Shown: piece after piece, positions 10,324 to 19,219 of the stretch
How positions within the stretch are numbered: position 1 is the stretch's first letter
How the letters are laid out: the number at the start of each line of letters is the position of its first letter
Notes under the pieces: generated by a model
The model's input: the letters and a program-made list of their open reading frames with translations, nothing else
Database searches by the model: none
What the model was told of the DNA's origin: nothing
Assembly (NCBI GenBank): GCA_905215115.1
Contig: CAJMOP010000013.1
Span: 1-29,824 of the forward strand
Length of the DNA: 29,824 nucleotides
From: an uncultured bacterium
GTDB lineage: Bacteria; Actinomycetota; Coriobacteriia; Coriobacteriales; Coriobacteriaceae
Direction of reading: 5' to 3'
Program-made: the position numbers and the translations under genes

Positions 10324-11775
10324 ATGGCGGACAAGAACGCAGAAGTTGCAGTCGAGGGTAACGGTGGCATGAAGAAAACACTCTCGCTCTGGAACTTCTT
10401 TACCATCGGTTTCGGTGCCATCATCGGTACCGGTTGGGTTCTGCAGGTCGGCGACTGGATGGTCGTGGGCGGCGGTCCCGTTCCCGCTATGATCGCATTC
10501 CTCTTGGGCGCGATCTTCCTCGTGCCCGTCGGAGCTGTTTTCGGTGAGCTCACGGCTGCTATCCCCATTTCGGGTGGCATCGTCGAGTATGTCGATCGTA
10601 GCTTTGGCCGTACGCTGAGCTACATCACCGGATGGCTTTTGGCCCTGGGCAACGGCATCCTGTGCCCGTGGGAGGCCATCGCCATCTCGACTCTCGTGTC
10701 CGAGATGTTCGGCAGCCTGCCCGGTCTTGAGTGGCTGCGCGCCGTCAAGCTCTACACCATCCTGGGCGCTGACGTTTACCTGTTCCCGACGCTGATCGCG
10801 CTCGGCTTTGCAGCCTACGTCATCTTCCTCAACTTCCGCGGTGCCAGCTCGGCCGCCAAGCTCCAGGCCTTCCTGACCAAGGCCCTGCTCTGCGGCATGC
10901 TGCTCGCCATGGGCGTCTCGCTGTTCACCGGTTCGCCGGAACACGCCATGCCCGTGTTCTCCCAGGTCACCGGTGCTGGCGGCGGCAAGCCCGCTACCGA
11001 GGGCACCAGCCTGTTCGCCGGCATCGTGTCGGTCCTGGTTTTGACCCCGTTCTTCTACGCCGGCTTCGACACCATTCCTCAGCAGGCTGAGGAAGCAGCC
11101 GAGGGCCTCAACTGGAACAAGTTCGGCAAGATCATCTCCCTGGCCCTGCTGGCCGCCGGCGGCTTCTACATGGTCTGCATCTACTCGTTCGGCACCATCC
11201 TCGACTGGCATGAGTTTGTTAAGAGCCCGGTTCCCGCGCTTGCCTGCCTCAAGGGCATCAACATGCTCCTGTACCTGGCCATGCTCGTCATCGCCACGCT
11301 TGGACCCATGGGCCCGATGAACTCCTTCTACGGCGCCACGAGCCGCATCATGCTCGCCATGGGCCGAAAGGGCCAGCTGCCCGAGAAGTTCGCCGAGGTC
11401 GATCCCAAGTCCGGTGCTCCCAAGCTCGCCTGTGTCGTTCTGGGCGTCATCACCGTCGTCGGTCCGTTCCTGGGCAAGAACATGCTCATCCCTCTGACCA
11501 ACGTGTCGGCTCTCGCCTTCATCTTCTCCTGCGGCATGGTCGCCCTCGCTTGCCTGCGCATGCGCTTCACCGAGCCCGACCTGCCTCGTCCCTACGAGGT
11601 GCCCGGCGGCAAGTTTGGCATCAGCCTCGCTATCGTTGCCTGCGGCACCATCATTGGCCTGCTCGTGATCCCGTTCTCTCCCGCCTCCCTCAACATGGTG
11701 GAGTGGAGCATCGTGATCGGCTGGCTGGCTGTTGGCCTGGCCCTCATGGCCTTCACCAATTCCCGCAAAAAATAA
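10324..11775 (+). CDS. APC-family amino acid/amine permease
   Basis: The 483-residue protein is almost wholly hydrophobic, with about 12 membrane segments. The first has the APC hallmark FFTIGFGAIIGTGWVLQVGDW (about residues 22-42), and GGIVEYVDRSFGRTLSYITG follows in the loop and third segment. It is an inner-membrane secondary transporter for an amino acid, amine or related solute. The substrate cannot be read from sequence. Start ATG 10324 has a very strong site (AAAGGAGGGG) and family proteins start here; the 99 in-frame codons upstream are basic, low-complexity and not family-like. The amidohydrolase gene follows 131 bases downstream on the same strand, so the permease may import that enzyme's substrate or export its product. 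Confidence 0.92.
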   Translation: MADKNAEVAVEGNGGMKKTLSLWNFFTIGFGAIIGTGWVLQVGDWMVVGGGPVPAMIAFLLGAIFLVPVGAVFGELTAAIPISGGIVEYVDRSFGRTLSYITGWLLALGNGILCPWEAIAISTLVSEMFGSLPGLEWLRAVKLYTILGADVYLFPTLIALGFAAYVIFLNFRGASSAAKLQAFLTKALLCGMLLAMGVSLFTGSPEHAMPVFSQVTGAGGGKPATEGTSLFAGIVSVLVLTPFFYAGFDTIPQQAEEAAEGLNWNKFGKIISLALLAAGGFYMVCIYSFGTILDWHEFVKSPVPALACLKGINMLLYLAMLVIATLGPMGPMNSFYGATSRIMLAMGRKGQLPEKFAEVDPKSGAPKLACVVLGVITVVGPFLGKNMLIPLTNVSALAFIFSCGMVALACLRMRFTEPDLPRPYEVPGGKFGISLAIVACGTIIGLLVIPFSPASLNMVEWSIVIGWLAVGLALMAFTNSRKK

Positions 11776-11792
11776 CGCCTAGCCGGGGCGGA

Positions 11793-11826
11793 TCGGGTGC
11801 GCGGAATCCTCTCTCCCGCGCACCGA
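11793..11826 (+). terminator. GC-rich hairpin after the permease gene
   Basis: TCGGGTGCGCGG (11793-11804) pairs with CCGCGCACCGA (11816-11826) with a one-base bulge and an 11-base loop. No T-run follows, so it may be a weak terminator or an mRNA-stabilising hairpin between permease and amidohydrolase. Confidence 0.4.
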
Positions 11827-11906
11827 ACCCGGCACCACTTGGGTAGCTTTGTGAGGCCTTAACCCAACACGGCCTCGCCCACTATATGGATCCATAAGGA
11901 GGAACC

Positions 11907-13184
11907 ATGTCCACTAAGTATGCAATCGTTGGCGGCAAGCTCATCGACGGTACCGGTGCCGAGCCGGTCGAGAACTCCCTCGTTCTCGTCGACGACAATG
12001 GCAAGATCGAGTACGCCGGCACTATGCAGGACCTTCCTGAGGGCGTTGAGGTTATCGATGCCGCCGGCAAGACCGTCCTTCCCGGCCTGATCGACACCCA
12101 TCTGCACTTCTCGGGCAACCTGACCGACGATGACACCGATTGGGTCATGCAGCCGCTCCTCGAGAAGCAGGCCGTCGCCGTCAAGCAGGCCTACGACTGC
12201 CTCACCCACGGCCTCACCACCGTCTGCGAGATCGGCCGCTTTGGTATCCAGATCCGCGACTGCATCGACAAGGGCGTCTTTAAGGGTCCGCGCGTTCTGG
12301 CCACCGGACTCGGCTTCTGCCGTGTTGCCGGTCACGGTGACTCCCATCACTGCAGCCAGGAACTCAACAAGGAATCGCACCCCTGGGGCGATCAGGTCGA
12401 CGGTCCTTGGGATCTGCGTAAGGCCGTCCGTCGTCGCCTGCGCGAGAATCCCGATGCCATCAAGATCTGGGCTACCGGTGGCGGCATCTGGCGCTGGGAC
12501 TCCGGTCGCGACCAGCACTACTGCTCCGAGGAGATCCAGGCCGTGATCGAAGAGGCCAAGTTGGTCGGCATCCCCGTGTGGAGCCACTGCTACAACAACC
12601 ACGCCGCTGCCTACGATTCCGTCCGCTTTGGCTGCGAGCAGCTGATCCATGGTTTCGATATCGATGAGCGCACCATGGACCTCATGGCTGAGCAGGGCAC
12701 CTTCTTCACGCCGACGATCGCCTTCCTGCCCACCTGGTACGCCACCTATCCGCCCGTCTACGTCCCCGAGCTGCACGACAAGTACGAGGGCACCCTGGTC
12801 GAGAAGGAGCTGCAGCGCAACTACGACTGCCTGCGCGAGGCCAAGAAGCGCGGCGTCGTCATGACGATCGGCTCCGACTCCTTCTCCTTCGTCACCCCGT
12901 ACGGCACCTGCTCCATCGAGGAGATGTACGAGTTCGTCGACAAGATCGGCTTCACCCCGGTCGAGACCATCACCTGCGCCACCCTCAACGGTGCCAAGAT
13001 GTGCCACATCGAGGACGAGACCGGTTCCATCGAGGCCGGCAAGTGCGCCGACCTGCTGGTCGTCAACGGTGACGTCGCCGCCGACATCCACGTGCTCAAC
13101 ACCGACAACATGGACGTCATCATGAAGGACGGCTGGATCGTCGAGGCCGGCACCTTTGGCGAGGCCAACAAATACAGCGCCTAA
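11907..13184 (+). CDS. Metal-dependent amidohydrolase (imidazolonepropionase-like)
   Basis: The 425-residue protein is of the amidohydrolase superfamily (COG1228 type). Metal-site residues are visible: HLH at 65-67, candidate carboxylated Lys186 in AIKIWATGGG, H227 in VWSHCYNN, H248 in LIHGF and D324 in GSDSF. The N- and C-terminal strands form the usual small beta domain (IVGGKLIDGTG, and ADLLVVNGDV near the end). Relatives include carboxypeptidases that release Arg or Lys, prolidases and imidazolonepropionase; the exact substrate is unknown. No signal peptide, so cytoplasmic. Start ATG 11907 has AAGGAGG at ideal spacing. It probably acts with the upstream permease; a route from the imported solute to carbamoyl phosphate and arcC is speculation. 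Confidence 0.9.
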   Translation: MSTKYAIVGGKLIDGTGAEPVENSLVLVDDNGKIEYAGTMQDLPEGVEVIDAAGKTVLPGLIDTHLHFSGNLTDDDTDWVMQPLLEKQAVAVKQAYDCLTHGLTTVCEIGRFGIQIRDCIDKGVFKGPRVLATGLGFCRVAGHGDSHHCSQELNKESHPWGDQVDGPWDLRKAVRRRLRENPDAIKIWATGGGIWRWDSGRDQHYCSEEIQAVIEEAKLVGIPVWSHCYNNHAAAYDSVRFGCEQLIHGFDIDERTMDLMAEQGTFFTPTIAFLPTWYATYPPVYVPELHDKYEGTLVEKELQRNYDCLREAKKRGVVMTIGSDSFSFVTPYGTCSIEEMYEFVDKIGFTPVETITCATLNGAKMCHIEDETGSIEAGKCADLLVVNGDVAADIHVLNTDNMDVIMKDGWIVEAGTFGEANKYSA

Positions 13185-13235
13185 GATACCGTTTGTCGAT
13201 GACTGGATGTAAAACACAGTTTTTGATTGCATAAT

Positions 13236-13271
13236 GCAATGGAGAGGGTCGCTTGCGGCCCTCTCCATTGC
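13236..13271. terminator. Strong hairpin between amidohydrolase and kinase genes
   Basis: GCAATGGAGAGGG pairs perfectly with CCCTCTCCATTGC, with TCGCTTGCGG in the loop (part of which can pair). There is no T-run after it. It lies about 50 bases after the amidohydrolase stop and 30 before the histidine kinase start, and probably ends the first transcript. Confidence 0.55.
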
Positions 13272-13301
13272 TATGGGTGCGATAGATAAAAGGGGATGAC
13301 G

Positions 13302-14687
13302 GTGGATTTAAACAGGCTGATTCTGGGCAAGAGCTACAATTCTACCAAGGTCTTTCGTACGGCCCAGCATGTGGTCCAGGCCATCCTGCTCGGTGTTGTC
13401 GTTCCGGCGCTTATCCTGCTGCTTATCTGGGATTTAACCGATAATCCCAATCCCGTTCCGGGCGTTGTCGTCATTGCCGGCCTGGTCATGCTGTGCTTCT
13501 TTTTCTCGTATGTCTTTGTGGTCCCCGACGACCTCACATCGAGCGCAACCGACCGTACGCTCGCCATCGCATCAAAAATATTCGCCTACACGTCGCGCGG
13601 CCTTACGCCCGAAGCGGCCCTGGGCGCCTCTAAAATCATTCTGTCCGAAACTATCGCCTCGGCCATCTGCTTCACCGACGGCAAGCAGGTGTTGGCAAGC
13701 TGGGGCGAGGACTCGGCAAAGTGCCCTGCCGGCACCCCGGTCGTGCTCAAGACCACGCTCAACGTGATCGAGTCCGGCGAACAGAGTGTATTTTCGCGCG
13801 ACGCCTCCAATGAGACGGGCGGCTATTTTCCCCGCCTGCGCGCCGGCATTGTCGCACCGCTTACTGTGCGCGGGCATTGCGTGGGCACGCTCGAGCTGTA
13901 TTACCCCCGCCTGAGCAGCATCGATATGCGCCAGACGGCGTTAGCCTCGGGCTTTGCCGATCTCATTTCCACGCAGCTCGCCAGCTTTGAGCTCGAGCGT
14001 CAGGACGAGCTCACGGCCCGCGTTGAGCTTCGCGCCCTGCAGTCGCAGGTCGACCCGCATTTTCTCTTCAATACCATCAGCACGATCGTGTCGCTCGTTC
14101 GAACCGAGCCCGACAAGGCACGATCGCTGCTGATCGACTTTTCCAATTACTACCGTCAGACGCTTTCTGACTCCGATACGCTCACCACGCTCGAGCATGA
14201 GGTGGAACAGGGCACTCGTTATATCAATCTTATGCAGGCCCGGTATGGCGACGGCCGTCTGCGCGTCTCGGTCGACACCGACTTTGAGGTGCGCGACAGC
14301 CTGGTACCGCCGTTTATCTTGCAGCCGCTGCTCGAAAACTGCATCAAGCATGCGCAGCGCGAGACCGAGCCGCTTACTATTCATGTTAGGGCTTTTGAGA
14401 CCGATGACGGCCTGGAGATCATCGTCGAAGATGACGGCATCGGCATGAGCGAAGAAGTCTGCGCGCACCTGTTTGAGCAGCATCGTCGAGAGGAGCCCGA
14501 GAGCATTACCGCCGACGGTTCCATCAAGCGAGGCTGCGGCCTGGCACTCTTCAACGTGCTTCAGCGCATCCATTTCTTTTACGGAGAAGATTCTGGCATG
14601 CGCGTGAAGTCCCAGGAGGGCGTGGGGACGCAGGTCATCGTTGAGTTGAACGGCGAGCCGCATGAGCCGGCGCCGATGACGGTGTAG
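13302..14687 (+). CDS. LytS-type sensor histidine kinase (first copy)
   Basis: Numbering from the upstream ATG 13296 gives 463 residues. Two membrane segments lie at about 26-46 and 54-76, then a GAF-like region (about 85-225), the His_kinase domain with phospho-acceptor H255 in VDPHFLFNT, and an HATPase domain with N348 (LLENCIKHA), DDGIGM near 379-384 and a glycine-rich GCGLALFNV. It senses an unknown signal and phosphorylates the LytTR regulator 38 bases downstream. The start is placed at GTG 13302 because AAAGGGG directly abuts ATG 13296, leaving no spacer, but is 6 bases from the GTG; the difference is two residues. Domain order matches the second kinase at 19216-20559. Confidence 0.92.
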   Translation: MDLNRLILGKSYNSTKVFRTAQHVVQAILLGVVVPALILLLIWDLTDNPNPVPGVVVIAGLVMLCFFFSYVFVVPDDLTSSATDRTLAIASKIFAYTSRGLTPEAALGASKIILSETIASAICFTDGKQVLASWGEDSAKCPAGTPVVLKTTLNVIESGEQSVFSRDASNETGGYFPRLRAGIVAPLTVRGHCVGTLELYYPRLSSIDMRQTALASGFADLISTQLASFELERQDELTARVELRALQSQVDPHFLFNTISTIVSLVRTEPDKARSLLIDFSNYYRQTLSDSDTLTTLEHEVEQGTRYINLMQARYGDGRLRVSVDTDFEVRDSLVPPFILQPLLENCIKHAQRETEPLTIHVRAFETDDGLEIIVEDDGIGMSEEVCAHLFEQHRREEPESITADGSIKRGCGLALFNVLQRIHFFYGEDSGMRVKSQEGVGTQVIVELNGEPHEPAPMTV

Positions 14688-14725
14688 CGCGCGGTTGGAT
14701 TGAGAGAAAAAGAGGGGAAGCGCAT

Positions 14726-15460
14726 ATGTCCGAAGACTGGAACATCTTGGTGGTTGATGACGAGTCCCCTATTAGGGCTGAGCTACGTTATCTGTTGGAA
14801 AAGGATGCACGTGTGGGACAGATTGCCGAGGCGGGCAATGTCACCGAGGCCGTGGAGTCGATTCTGTCGAACAAGCCCGACGTGCTGTTTTTGGATATCA
14901 CGATGCCCGGCCGCTCGGGAATTGAGCTAGCCGAGACGCTGCAGAACCTAAAGACGCCGCCGGTCGTGGTGTTTGTGACGGCATTTGCCGAGTATGCGGC
15001 CGATGCCTATAACCTCGATGCCGTCGATTACATCGTCAAGCCAGTCGAGGATGCCCGCCTGTCAAAGGCGCTCGACAAGATCGAGACCGCTCTGGGCGCT
15101 CGCCGTGTCGTCCATGCTCCGAGCCAGCCATTGCGCCTGACGGTGGATCGTGGGGGTAAAAAGGTGTTCATTCCCGTGGCGGATGTCTGCTACTTTGAGG
15201 CACGCGCCGATTTTTGCAACGCCGTCTGCGCCGAGGGAACATACCTGATCAATGAGTCGATTTCCTCGCTCGAGCGGCGCCTGGCCTCCGAGGGCTTTAT
15301 CCGTGTCCACCGCAGTTATCTGGTCAATTTGGAAGACGTGCACAATGTCGAGATCGGCTCCACGGGCCTGATGGAGCTCAGGCTCGATCGCGTGACCTCG
15401 ACGGTGCCCGTGTCCCGCCGTCGCGCCGCCGAGGTTAAGACGCACCTGGGGCTTGCGTAA
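14726..15460 (+). CDS. LytTR-family response regulator (first copy)
   Basis: The 244-residue protein has an N-terminal receiver domain with the acidic pair DD at 11-12, phospho-acceptor D57 in FLDITMPG, a Thr/Ala segment (FVTAFAEYA) and Lys in YIVKPVED. A LytTR DNA-binding domain occupies about 135-244 (FIPVADVCYFEA, FIRVHRSYLVNL, VPVSRRRAAEV). It is the cognate regulator of the upstream kinase and acts as a transcription factor. GAGGGGAAG lies 8 bases before ATG 14726. Its targets are not visible; neighbouring genes such as the PLC-like protein, the MFS transporter or the glycosyltransferase operon are possible. Confidence 0.94.
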   Translation: MSEDWNILVVDDESPIRAELRYLLEKDARVGQIAEAGNVTEAVESILSNKPDVLFLDITMPGRSGIELAETLQNLKTPPVVVFVTAFAEYAADAYNLDAVDYIVKPVEDARLSKALDKIETALGARRVVHAPSQPLRLTVDRGGKKVFIPVADVCYFEARADFCNAVCAEGTYLINESISSLERRLASEGFIRVHRSYLVNLEDVHNVEIGSTGLMELRLDRVTSTVPVSRRRAAEVKTHLGLA

Positions 15461-15493
15461 GCGGTCCGCACGCCACCGTTTACCGCCGCAGGT

Positions 15494-15520
15494 TTGGCAC
15501 GGGCGCGCGGTGGGCATAAT
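15494..15520 (+). promoter_or_regulatory. Putative promoter of the PLC-like gene
   Basis: TTGGCA (15494-15499) and CATAAT (15515-15520) are separated by 15 bases, with GGG directly before the -10. The expected start point is about 25 bases before ATG 15553. Confidence 0.45.
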
Positions 15521-15552
15521 GGGTGGCATCGAATGAAATCGAAAGGATCATT

Positions 15553-16497
15553 ATGCCTGCGCTCATTACGCATCATCTGTTTGGCGAGGAAAGCATCGAC
15601 CGTCTTCCGCAGGGCGTTATCACGTCCGACGAGGAGCGTATTGCCTTTATCCTGGGCAACCAGGGCCCCGACCCGTTTTTCTTCCACATGCTCACGCCGC
15701 GCGTTTCCGATTGCACGTTGCTTGCTCAGGTCATGCACCGCTCGCGTATGTCGCGCCAGTTCTCGTGTCTGCGCGACGGCGTGTCACACCTGCAACCGCG
15801 CGATGCCAACCTGGGTCGCGCCTTTGCGCTGGGCCTGCTGTCGCACTATGTGCTCGACCGCAATGCCCACCCCTTTGTCTACGAGCAGCAGTTTGGCATT
15901 GTGGACTCCGATCCCGAGCTCGAGGCTTCGGGCAGCCAAGTTCACGCCGTGCTCGAAAGCGACCTGGACGTGCTGATGCTGCAGCTTAAACGTGACGGGG
16001 CCACGGTCGAGGATTATCCGCCGGCGGGCGAGATCGTCACGACCGACCGCATCAATCGCGTTGCCGGCGTGCTGATGAGCTACGTCGCCGGGCGCGTGTA
16101 CGGTATCGACATCCCGGCGGGGGAGTACGCCGGCGCCGTAGCCGACATGCAGCTGCTCTACCGTACTATCGAGCCGGCCGGTTCGGCCAAGACGCGCGCG
16201 ATTGTCCTGCTCGAGGGCTTGGTGCACGATTATTCGCTGCTCGACGGCCTTGCGCACCGCGTGACGACCGAGCTGCCCGAGCGTACCGGCAACCTGGGCC
16301 ACTTGGCATGGAAGAACCCCTTTACTGATGAAGTCTCGACCGAGAGTTTCCCCGAGGTCTTTGACCGCGCGCTGGTCGATTACGAGTGCACGGTCGCCCG
16401 CTTTATCGAGACCGGCGATATGGAAGCCGTGACCAACCACGTCAATTACAGCGGTCGCGTGCTCGGTGCCGACGAAGAGTTCGACCGCGAGGAGTAG
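15553..16497 (+). CDS. Zinc-dependent phospholipase C-like protein
   Basis: The 314-residue protein matches the Zn_dep_PLPC pattern: ITHHLFGEE at the N-terminus (H7, H8), ILGNQGPDPFF with D40, LLSHYVLDRNAHPF with H98, D102 and H106, then H131 and E135 in HAVLES. These residues form the likely metal site. There is no signal peptide, unlike secreted clostridial phospholipases, so it is probably an intracellular hydrolase of unknown substrate. Start ATG 15553 follows GAAAGGATC; an in-frame ATG at 15523 lacks a site. It appears to be a single-gene transcript with its own promoter between the first LytTR regulator and the MFS gene. Confidence 0.82.
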   Translation: MPALITHHLFGEESIDRLPQGVITSDEERIAFILGNQGPDPFFFHMLTPRVSDCTLLAQVMHRSRMSRQFSCLRDGVSHLQPRDANLGRAFALGLLSHYVLDRNAHPFVYEQQFGIVDSDPELEASGSQVHAVLESDLDVLMLQLKRDGATVEDYPPAGEIVTTDRINRVAGVLMSYVAGRVYGIDIPAGEYAGAVADMQLLYRTIEPAGSAKTRAIVLLEGLVHDYSLLDGLAHRVTTELPERTGNLGHLAWKNPFTDEVSTESFPEVFDRALVDYECTVARFIETGDMEAVTNHVNYSGRVLGADEEFDREE

Positions 16498-16551
16498 GGC
16501 TCGTGCGTGCCCCTTTGCCGAATCCTTACCGGCGCCTCTGGACAATTGGGG

Positions 16552-16557
16552 TACGAT
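16552..16557 (+). promoter_or_regulatory. -10-like TACGAT before the MFS gene
   Basis: TACGAT preceded by GGGG lies 41 bases before ATG 16599. No good -35 at the standard distance. It belongs to a group of GGG-preceded -10-like hexamers in this window. Confidence 0.4.
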
Positions 16558-16598
16558 GAACTAACTGCATATCGGGCGAATACGAAGGGGCCCTGTCC

Positions 16599-17849
16599 AT
16601 GAAATACACCAAGCTCGAGCGTAACTGGGTTATGTACGATGTGGGCAACTCGGCCCTCGTGCTGCTCAATACCTCGGTGGTGCCCATCTACTTTAACGCC
16701 ATCAATACCGGTGCTTCCTCGGCAGACCTGGTGGTCGCTTGGGGCAACGCTCAGACGATTGCCTCGCTAGTCATTGCCATGCTCATGCCCATTCTGGGCG
16801 CGCTTGCCGATTACGCTGGCAACAAGATCAAGTTCTTCTTGGGCTTCTTCCTCACGGGCCTGGTCCTTTGCCTGGCGCAGGCTATCCCAATGTCCGCCAT
16901 GGCATTTTTGACCGTGTACGTGCTGTGCACCATCGGGCTTAACTCTTCTATGACGTTCTACGACGCCATGCTGCCCGACATTACCACCGACGAGCGCATG
17001 GACGCCGTGTCCAGCTCGGGCTATGCCTGGGGCTACATTGGTTCCACCGTACCGTTCATCATCTGCCTGGCGCTTATCATGGGTGGCCCCGCTCTCGGCG
17101 TCCCCACCATGCTGGCAACGCGTCTGTCGTTTATCATCACCGGTGCCTGGTGGCTTATCTTTACCCTGCCGCTCATTCGCACCTATAAGCAAAAGTACGG
17201 TCGCGAGCGCGGTCCCCAGGACACCATCGGCCACATCGTGGGCGGTGTGTTCTCCGAGGTCGGACACACCATGCGCGAGATCGCCCACAACAAGACCGTG
17301 CTGGTCTACATGATCGCGTTCTTCTTCTACATCGACGGTGTGCACACGGTCATTTCCATGGCAACCAGCTACGGCTCGGCTTTGGGTATCGATTCGACCC
17401 AGCTGGTGCTGGCACTGCTCGTCACGCAGTTTGTGGCCTTTCCGTCCGCCATCATCTACGGCAAGCTCGCCGGACGCGTGGGCACGCTCAACATGATTCT
17501 GGTGGCGGTCGCCGCCTACATGGGCATTGTGCTGTTCGCCGCGTTCTTCCTAAAGACCGCCTTTGAGTTCTGGGTGCTTGCCATTATGGTCGGCCTGTTC
17601 CAGGGCGGCGTGCAAGCGCTCAGCCGTAGCTACTTTGGCCGCATTATCCCTAAAGAAAAATCCAACGAGTACTACGGCTTCTTTGACATCTTTGGTCGTT
17701 ATGCAAGCGTCATGGGCACCTTTCTAGTGTCGGTCGTCACCTCGCTGACCGGCAACCCGTCGCTGGGCGTCCTTTCCATTGGCGTGCTGCTGGTTGTTGG
17801 CTTTATGCTGCTGGTTCGCCTGTCCCGCATGACTCAGGCGGCGGCGTAA
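16599..17849 (+). CDS. MFS transporter, Atg22/UMF1-like
   Basis: The 416-residue protein has about 12 membrane segments. The N-terminal WVMYDVGNSA (residues 10-19) and LMPILGALADYAGNK in the second segment are the signature of the Atg22/UMF1 branch of the major facilitator superfamily, whose eukaryotic members export amino acids from vacuoles. In bacteria substrates are largely unknown; efflux of amino acids or other small solutes is a reasonable guess. The second half shows SRSYFGRIIPKEKSNEYYGFFDIFGR, also typical of the family. Start ATG 16599 follows GAAGGGG. A hairpin with a T-run follows the stop. Confidence 0.88.
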   Translation: MKYTKLERNWVMYDVGNSALVLLNTSVVPIYFNAINTGASSADLVVAWGNAQTIASLVIAMLMPILGALADYAGNKIKFFLGFFLTGLVLCLAQAIPMSAMAFLTVYVLCTIGLNSSMTFYDAMLPDITTDERMDAVSSSGYAWGYIGSTVPFIICLALIMGGPALGVPTMLATRLSFIITGAWWLIFTLPLIRTYKQKYGRERGPQDTIGHIVGGVFSEVGHTMREIAHNKTVLVYMIAFFFYIDGVHTVISMATSYGSALGIDSTQLVLALLVTQFVAFPSAIIYGKLAGRVGTLNMILVAVAAYMGIVLFAAFFLKTAFEFWVLAIMVGLFQGGVQALSRSYFGRIIPKEKSNEYYGFFDIFGRYASVMGTFLVSVVTSLTGNPSLGVLSIGVLLVVGFMLLVRLSRMTQAAA

Positions 17850-17862
17850 GGCAACCGGGCTC

Positions 17863-17897
17863 AGTACAGCAATTGTGCCTATCTGCAGTACTCTTTT
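17863..17897 (+). terminator. Probable terminator after the MFS gene
   Basis: AGTACAGCA (17863-17871) pairs with TGCAGTACT (17884-17892) with one A-A mismatch and is followed by CTTTT. Moderate strength. Confidence 0.5.
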
Positions 17898-17947
17898 GGA
17901 AGTAGCCGCATAAATCATTCTGACTTCCGAGCAATGTTTAGCCCAAG

Positions 17948-18009
17948 TGGGTATGATGGAATCAGCTAGGTCGCGGGGCGTCGCCTGTGTTTGGCGGCGC
18001 CCCGTTTTT
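17948..18009 (+). promoter_or_regulatory. -10-like element followed by a terminator hairpin in the glycosyltransferase leader
   Basis: TATGAT (17952-17957) preceded by GGG is followed by GGGGCGTCGCC (17975-17985) pairing with GGCGGCGCCCC (17993-18003) and GTTTTT (18004-18009). The hairpin is a good intrinsic terminator that lies between the -10 and the ribosome binding site (AAGGAGGG) of the glycosyltransferase gene. It could be a second terminator for the MFS gene, or an attenuator in the glycosyltransferase leader. Confidence 0.5.
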
Positions 18010-18031
18010 GTGTTGCAAGGAGGGTAAAGGT

Positions 18032-19219
18032 ATGAACGCCACGGTTGTGATCCCAACATATTGGGCGGGCGATGATACCCAAGCAAACGCTCCCGGCACC
18101 TACGATCACTCGACGTCGCTCAACGCCGCCAACCCGGAACTCGATCGCTGCTTGACTTCACTCGAACAGGTGCGCGACATTCCGCGCATCATTCTCTTGG
18201 TGGTCTGTCCGGTTTCTGTCACGCCCGACGTATCCCATCGCGTGCACGAAATCGTTAATGCGCATCCCACACTTAAGGTCACCGTCGTTACCAATACTCA
18301 GGCTTCGCGTGTTGCCGACCGCGTGGCACAGATTGCGCCCAAAGGCTCGGGCGAGTGCGTGAGCCTGCGCGGCTACGGCGCCATCCGCAACATGGGTCTT
18401 GCCTGCGCGGCGGTGCTGGGGCACGACGCGGTTGTGTTTTTGGATGACGACGAGACCGTCATCGATGCCGACTTTATGAAGCGTGCGACCTATGCGCTGG
18501 GCCAGCAGACGCGTCAGGGCCTGCCGATTTTAGTCAAGAGCGGATACTTTTATGATCGCGACGGGTCGCCGCTGGCTCCCACGGACAAAGCGGGCATTTG
18601 CCATCGCTGGTGGACCAAGCGTATCGAGTTCAATCGCTGGATGAAAAAGGCGCTCTCGGGCACCCGCATCTCGCGCTCCAATTACGTGTGCGGCGGTCTG
18701 ATGGCCCTGCACGCCCGCGCCTTTACGCGCGTGGCCTTCGACCCGTTTATCACCCGCGGCGAGGATCTGGACTACCTGTTTAACATGCGCATGTTCGGCT
18801 ATGACGTGTGGTTCGATAACGAGTGGGCCGTGCGCCACCTGCCTCCCGAGTCCGAGAAGCGCTCGCCGCGCTTTATGCAGGACGTGTACCGTTGGTACTA
18901 CGAGCGGGCCAAGCTGACGTTCGCTGCGCACCAAAAGGAGCTCGTTCCGGTTACGGCCGCATCACTCATGCCCTATCCGGGTCCGTGGATTTCGCGCGAG
19001 CTCGACGACCGCGTGCGCAAGACCGCCATGGTTCGCAGCATGTTTACCCGCGAGCACGAGGGGTATCTGCGCATCTGGCGTCATGGTATTGACGAGGCCA
19101 AGACCTATGCCCGCCAAAACGCCGCAAGCTACCTGCGTTTTCAGAGTTTCTGGCCCAAGATTATGGACGAACTTTGGCGCGACGCACAACTGATTAGCAT
19201 CCTGGAGGGGGCTGAATGA
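18032..19219 (+). CDS. GT-A type glycosyltransferase (family 2-like)
   Basis: The 395-residue protein begins with TVVIPTYWAG (4-13), the usual first strand of family 2-like glycosyltransferases. The nucleotide-sugar/metal motif is FLDDDE at 136-141, and ITRGEDLDYLFNMRMFGYDVWF, further on, contains the ED acidic motif and acceptor-side region. No signal peptide or clear membrane segment, so it acts in the cytoplasm, probably on a cell-envelope glycan; donor and acceptor are unknown. Start ATG 18032 follows AAGGAGGG; upstream in-frame codons overlap the terminator hairpin. Its TGA overlaps the ATG of the second LytS-type kinase by 4 bases, so the two are translationally coupled, which suggests that the kinase/regulator pair is linked to envelope glycan synthesis. 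Confidence 0.82.
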   Translation: MNATVVIPTYWAGDDTQANAPGTYDHSTSLNAANPELDRCLTSLEQVRDIPRIILLVVCPVSVTPDVSHRVHEIVNAHPTLKVTVVTNTQASRVADRVAQIAPKGSGECVSLRGYGAIRNMGLACAAVLGHDAVVFLDDDETVIDADFMKRATYALGQQTRQGLPILVKSGYFYDRDGSPLAPTDKAGICHRWWTKRIEFNRWMKKALSGTRISRSNYVCGGLMALHARAFTRVAFDPFITRGEDLDYLFNMRMFGYDVWFDNEWAVRHLPPESEKRSPRFMQDVYRWYYERAKLTFAAHQKELVPVTAASLMPYPGPWISRELDDRVRKTAMVRSMFTREHEGYLRIWRHGIDEAKTYARQNAASYLRFQSFWPKIMDELWRDAQLISILEGAE

